Of a stretch of DNA of 64,000 nt, positions 60,165-64,000 are shown in pieces (position 1 is the first letter of the stretch; every line of letters starts with the position of its first letter). The notes under the pieces were generated by a model, which had not been told where the DNA came from, searched no databases, and was given only the letters and a program-made list of their open reading frames with translations. Origin of the DNA: G965267185 sp965267185. GTDB taxonomy: Bacteria; Pseudomonadota; Alphaproteobacteria; UBA6615. A program made the translations under genes and the position numbers. The stretch spans positions 1,178,001-1,242,000 of the forward strand of contig OZ253937.1 of the NCBI GenBank assembly GCA_965267185.1, written 5' to 3'.

Positions 60165-61769
60165 CTATTCGGCCATAAAGGCTTCGATTTCGGACTTCAG
60201 TTTCTGCGACCGCTCGGAGAGATCTTGCGCGGACGTCAATACCTCGCCAGCGAGGCTGCCGGTCTCATTCACACCCTGACTAACGCCAGAGATGTTGCTC
60301 GACACGTCCTGAGTGCCCTGCGCGGCCTGTTGCGAGTTGGTGGCAATCTCACGCACCGCCGCCGTCTGCTCCTCGACCGCCGAGGCAATCGCCGTCGACA
60401 CTTCGTCGATCGACCCGATCACTTCGCCGATCGACTTGATCGCATCGACCGCGCCGCCGATCTCGTTCTGGATCGTCGTGATTTGCGTCGATATCTCATC
60501 GGTCGCCTGGGCGGTCTGGCTGGCCAGCGACTTGACCTCCGACGCCACAACCGCAAAGCCCTTACCGGCTTCACCGGCGCGCGCCGCCTCGATGGTAGCG
60601 TTAAGCGCTAGCAAGTTGGTCTGGTCGGCGATGTCGCTGATCAGCGTAACAACTTCGCCGATCTTGTCGGCGGCACCGGCCAAGGCCTCGACCTTGTCGT
60701 TGGTGTCGTTGGCTTGCGACACCGCATTCTTGGCGACTTCCGCCGCGGTCCCCGACTGACGGCCGACCTCGTCGAGCGACGACGAGAGCTCTTCGGTCGC
60801 CGCAGCAACCGTATGAACGTTTGTGGTGGCCTCTTCGGTGGCCGCAGACACGGCCGCCGCTTGCTTGCCGGCTTCCTCAGCAGTGGAGCTGAGCGTCGTG
60901 GCAGCCGATTCCAGCTGCTTCGAGGCCGAGGCAACCGCTTCGGTCACCTCACCAACCGAGTTGGCGAGTTGAGTCTGGGCAGTAACCACCGACCAGCTGA
61001 GCATCGGGCCAATATAGTAGCCGCTGTCGTCGACGATCGCCGCGACGTCGAGCGAGAGAACCTCTTCGCCCAGCTTGATCTTTGCCTTGTGCGGCAGGTT
61101 GGCCGGGTCTTTGAGGATCTGGCGCTGGTGGGCCGGGTTTTTATGGAAGATATCAATGCAGCTGCCGAGCAACTCTGTCGCCTTGACCGGCAACAGGCTC
61201 TCGAGCGGTGTCAGGGTGTTGACACTGGTTTCGTTGATGAAGTTGATTTCCAGTGTTTCCGGATCCGCCATCATCACGTTGATCGGCATCTTGTCGACCA
61301 TGCGCTTGAGCCGTTCGCGGTCGGTCACGACAGTCCAGGACAGCATAAGCGATTGGATTTTTCCGTTGGAACCGCGGATCGCCGAAATGTCCAATTCCAG
61401 CTGTTCCGGGCCGAGCCGGATGATCGCATGATGCGGCAAATTTCGCTCCGGGTCCGAGAGAATACCGCGCTGCATTTGCGGGTTCTTATGGAACACATCG
61501 ATGCACTGGCCGACGATATTGTCGGCCGTTACGCCCGACGGCAGCAGATGCTGAATAGAGCGCAGCGTCTCAATGCTCTGCTGGTTGGCGTAAGTGATCT
61601 CAAGCGTATTGGGATCGCACGACAACACGTTGAGGGGGAGATTATCCAGCATAGTGGCATGAAGGCCGCCACTTGTGCCTTTACCGGCGGAGCCGAACAT
61701 GCTCAACACACCGCCGGACTTTCCTTTTGACGGACGCGATTGTGCTCCGACATCGATAGCGAGTGACAT
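60165..61769 (-). CDS. Soluble double-PAS methyl-accepting chemotaxis protein
   Basis: A 534-residue cytosolic chemoreceptor with no membrane helix. Two tandem PAS-like units (about 35-150 and 155-270) share LPLNVLSCDPNTLEITYANQ with MPINVMMADPETLEINFINE, and GQCIDVFHKNP with GSCIDIFHKNP, so one copy arose from the other. The coiled signalling domain follows, with hairpin tip EVVTLISDIADQTNLLALNA then TIEAARAGEAGKGFAVVASE. The C-terminus is LKSEIEAFMAE without a CheR-binding pentapeptide. It probably senses internal redox, energy or a metabolite. It is third in a minus-strand run after cheA and cheW. Confidence 0.95.
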   Translation of the reverse strand: MSLAIDVGAQSRPSKGKSGGVLSMFGSAGKGTSGGLHATMLDNLPLNVLSCDPNTLEITYANQQSIETLRSIQHLLPSGVTADNIVGQCIDVFHKNPQMQRGILSDPERNLPHHAIIRLGPEQLELDISAIRGSNGKIQSLMLSWTVVTDRERLKRMVDKMPINVMMADPETLEINFINETSVNTLTPLESLLPVKATELLGSCIDIFHKNPAHQRQILKDPANLPHKAKIKLGEEVLSLDVAAIVDDSGYYIGPMLSWSVVTAQTQLANSVGEVTEAVASASKQLESAATTLSSTAEEAGKQAAAVSAATEEATTNVHTVAAATEELSSSLDEVGRQSGTAAEVAKNAVSQANDTNDKVEALAGAADKIGEVVTLISDIADQTNLLALNATIEAARAGEAGKGFAVVASEVKSLASQTAQATDEISTQITTIQNEIGGAVDAIKSIGEVIGSIDEVSTAIASAVEEQTAAVREIATNSQQAAQGTQDVSSNISGVSQGVNETGSLAGEVLTSAQDLSERSQKLKSEIEAFMAE

Positions 61770-62038
61770 CGCTTACTCCTTCTGATCAAGCTGTCTATAG
61801 CCACTAGCCCACGTTCTACGCATGGATAACCAATGGCTGCTTTAAGTACTGGTGTACCGTTCAAGTGATAAATTTGTGGTTAATTTGACTACACATAGAG
61901 TGAATTTTTCCGAGTTTCCCATCCGTGTTGTTAGAGTGGTTTCCTCACCTTACGTGCAGGCATCACATACAATAACACCGTTCAACGCATAGTTTTCCGG
62001 CGTGGTGTTTTGCTCTTTTTCTTTTTTGGGGGGGGCGG

Positions 62039-62473
62039 CTAAGCGGCTTCGGTCGTCGCTTCGTCGAACAAGCGCGACACATCGAATACGATCAGCAGGC
62101 CGTCCTCCAGCCGATAGAGCCCATCGGCAATCTCGCGCCATACCGGGTCGAGAGTGATTGGGTTCGGCTCGTAATCTTCGTCGGATAGCGCGAGAACATC
62201 GCCTACGGTGTCGACCATGAGGCTGAACGGCTCGCCGTCATACTCGACGACAACATTCATGCACGTGGCGCCCTCTTCGCGCGGCTCCAGGCCCAGCCTG
62301 GTGCGAATGTCGATCGCCGTGACGGTCCGTCCGCGCAAGTTAAGAGCGCCGGCGACCTCAGGAGGTGCCATCGGGATGTGGGTAAGTCGCTGTTCGGTCA
62401 GCACATCCTGAACGCTCAACACCGGGATGCCGAACCGCTCATCGGCAATAGTGACTGTTACAAATTCCTTCAC
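62039..62473 (-). CDS. cheW: Chemotaxis adaptor CheW
   Basis: A 144-residue adaptor that links chemoreceptors to CheA. Core motifs are TVTIADERFGIPVLSVQDVL, IPMAPPEVAGALNLRGRTVT, AIDIRTRLGLEPREE, and MVDTVGDVLALSDEDYEPNP. It lies 51 bp after cheA and 269 bp before the receptor gene on the same strand. The 61770-62038 gap is AT-rich and probably carries the receptor promoter. No clear terminator follows cheW. Confidence 0.93.
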   Translation of the reverse strand: MKEFVTVTIADERFGIPVLSVQDVLTEQRLTHIPMAPPEVAGALNLRGRTVTAIDIRTRLGLEPREEGATCMNVVVEYDGEPFSLMVDTVGDVLALSDEDYEPNPITLDPVWREIADGLYRLEDGLLIVFDVSRLFDEATTEAA

Positions 62474-62524
62474 GGCGATTTCTCCTGTTACCTACCTGGG
62501 TATCTCTCGGTGGGCGTTGGGCGC

Positions 62525-64000
62525 CTATGCAGCCGCCTGTTTGGCCGTATCGGCCGAGGCCGTCAGCACGCTGAGCAACGCATCGTGATCCATCTTGACC
62601 ACATAGTCGTTGAAGCCGGCCTCACGGCCACGCTCGATATCTTTTTCCGTGCTGTGCGACGACAGGGCGACGATTGGCGTATCGCGCCAGCGCTCTTCGT
62701 TCCGCAATGCGGTGACAAACTCGAAGCCGTTCATACCGGGCATCTCAATATCGGAAACGATGATATCGAAGTTGCCGTCACGCTCGAGAAGTTGCATCGC
62801 CACCTGAGCGTTCTCGACGGTTTCGATGTCGTAACCGGCGGCGCGAAGCAGTGGCGTCAGCATGTTGCGGAAGAATGGACTGTCGTCGACGAGCAGAATA
62901 CGGCGGCTCTCGTGTTCCTCACCGAACGCTGCTTCTGACTCCACGGTACTGTTGCCCATATTAACCAGGCGCATGTAGTGGCCAGCATCGAGAAGATCCG
63001 TAGCCTTGCCATCGATGATGGCGCTGCCGATGGTGCCAGGAATGGCGCCTTTTGTTTCGATCTCCACAGCCGATTCGACGATGTCGACAATTTCGTCGAC
63101 CATCAGACCCATCGAGCGGTCGCGGTCAGCAAATACCAGAACCGGACGATTTCCATTGTCGTTGATCGCCGCCGTACCGTCGACGCTGACCAGCGGCATG
63201 AGATGTTCGCGGTACTGGATCATCGCACTACCGTTGGCGTATTCGACGTTGGCCAGGTCGATCTCTTCGATACGTGCAACCAGCTCCAAGGGGAAGGCCT
63301 TCGGCGTATCGTCGCCGGCGCGGAACACCAGTAGAGACGTCTTATCGTCGCCACGCAGTTCGTGCGCTGCGGCATCGGTATCTTCCTCGCCCTGCAGAGC
63401 GCCGAGCCCGCTGCTCGCGGCGGCGATTCCATTGGGATCGAGAATCATGACGACGCTACCGTCGCCCAAGATCGTGTTGCCTGAGAACAAGGACACGTCG
63501 CGCAGATTGCGCGCCACGGGCTTGACGACAATTTCTTCGGTGTCGAAGACGCGGTCGACCATGATGCCGAAGCTGAACGTGCCGACCTGCGTAACGATGA
63601 CGTAGGTCTCTTCGACGTCCGACTCTTGGCCGGTGTTCAGCAATGATTTGAGCGAGACCAGCGGCAATAGCCGGTTGCGCAAGCGCAGAACCGGTGTGTT
63701 GTTGATGTTCTCTATCTTATGTCCCGCCGATTCCGTCGTGCGGACCAGCTCGGTCACCGAGTTCTGCGGCATCGCATACCGGTCGCCAGAACTTTCGACG
63801 ATCAAAGCCGAGACGATCGCCAATGTGAGCGGGATCTTGATGATGAAGCGCGTGCCCTGCCCCTCCGTCGACTGGAGTTCCACGGTTCCGCCAATCTTGG
63901 TGATGTTGCTGCGAACCACGTCCATCCCGACGCCGCGTCCGGAGACGTTGGTCACCTGTTCGGCGGTCGAGAAACCCGGCTTGAAGATGAACTGCAGGAT
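62525..64000 (-). CDS. cheA: CheA histidine kinase fused to CheW and receiver domains (N-terminus outside window)
   Basis: A 491-residue C-terminal part of a chemotaxis kinase; the frame is open to the window edge. First comes the end of the HATPase domain (FIFKPGFSTAEQ with SGRGVGMDVVRSNI, then GTRFIIKIPLTLAIV). A regulatory CheW-like domain, a second CheW-like domain (LLVFRAGDDTPKAFPLELVA through GLMVDEIVDIVESAVEIETK) and a C-terminal receiver (RRILLVDDSPFFRNMLTPLL, Asp in IIVSDIEMPGMNGFEF, Lys in YVVKMDHD) follow. The P1 domain with its His lies outside. This CheA-CheW-REC fusion suggests an internal phosphate sink or relay. Confidence 0.93.
   Translation of the reverse strand: MLQFIFKPGFSTAEQVTNVSGRGVGMDVVRSNITKIGGTVELQSTEGQGTRFIIKIPLTLAIVSALIVESSGDRYAMPQNSVTELVRTTESAGHKIENINNTPVLRLRNRLLPLVSLKSLLNTGQESDVEETYVIVTQVGTFSFGIMVDRVFDTEEIVVKPVARNLRDVSLFSGNTILGDGSVVMILDPNGIAAASSGLGALQGEEDTDAAAHELRGDDKTSLLVFRAGDDTPKAFPLELVARIEEIDLANVEYANGSAMIQYREHLMPLVSVDGTAAINDNGNRPVLVFADRDRSMGLMVDEIVDIVESAVEIETKGAIPGTIGSAIIDGKATDLLDAGHYMRLVNMGNSTVESEAAFGEEHESRRILLVDDSPFFRNMLTPLLRAAGYDIETVENAQVAMQLLERDGNFDIIVSDIEMPGMNGFEFVTALRNEERWRDTPIVALSSHSTEKDIERGREAGFNDYVVKMDHDALLSVLTASADTAKQAAA

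Overview
This window looks like chromosomal DNA of a GC-rich alphaproteobacterium, probably Rhodospirillales-like. The evidence is high-GC codon use, class I PHA synthase, a CheA-CheW-receiver fusion, a CHASE2 adenylate cyclase, the aminotransferase-hom-glpX-recJ block, and GC-rich intergenic palindromes typical of the group. I placed no species. I see no rRNA, CRISPR array, insertion sequence or phage gene. There is one tRNA, tRNA-Glu(TTC).

Region 1 (1-22.3 kb) is a catabolic island with several short transcription units. It carries a flavin monooxygenase with a DUF2783 partner, a carboxymuconolactone-decarboxylase-like protein, a glutathionyl-hydroquinone reductase, a single-domain extradiol-type VOC protein, an acyl-CoA dehydrogenase, a fumarylacetoacetate-hydrolase-fold enzyme and a GTG-start alcohol dehydrogenase. 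A reverse operon follows: NicX-like ring-cleaving dioxygenase, formamidase-like hydrolase and NmrA protein, divergent from a TetR regulator. Beyond it lie a DHPON-hydrolase-like C-C hydrolase, a flavin reductase, an HSL-type esterase and a phytanoyl-CoA-dioxygenase-like protein. Together these suggest turnover of an aromatic or N-heteroaromatic compound. The substrate cannot be read from sequence. A large soluble hybrid histidine kinase (10.6-13.1 kb) interrupts the island.

Region 2 (22.3-28.9 kb) holds a truncated hemoglobin and PAS-class III adenylate cyclase pair behind a promoter whose -35 overlaps a perfect palindrome. It also holds a YnfA protein, a maleate-isomerase-fold protein without the expected cysteines, an EF-hand/ECF-sigma/putative anti-sigma operon, and two tandem paralogues of an uncharacterised family.

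Region 3 (28.9-36 kb) contains a roughly 590-residue histone-H1-like Lys/Arg repeat protein with an exact 219-bp internal tandem duplication, a CHASE2 adenylate cyclase, and two PilZ paralogues that share a 5' leader and flank a zinc alcohol dehydrogenase.

Region 4 (36-57.3 kb) is mostly housekeeping: typA, a second truncated hemoglobin, tRNA-Glu, recJ, glpX, hom, an alanine/DAP-type aminotransferase, an OmpA-like lipoprotein, phaC, gamma carbonic anhydrase, argC, a NeuD/PglD-type acyltransferase, rpsI-rplM, an ECHDC3-like crotonase, two CoA-binding proteins, metY, ytoQ and cutA.

Region 5 (57.3-64 kb) is a chemotaxis locus. cheB-cheR-cheY (+) converges on a soluble double-PAS chemoreceptor, with cheW and a CheA-CheW-REC protein upstream of it (-). 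The last gene runs off the window. Start codons were adjusted from ribosome-binding sites and family length where possible. Identities rest on motif recognition, not database searches.
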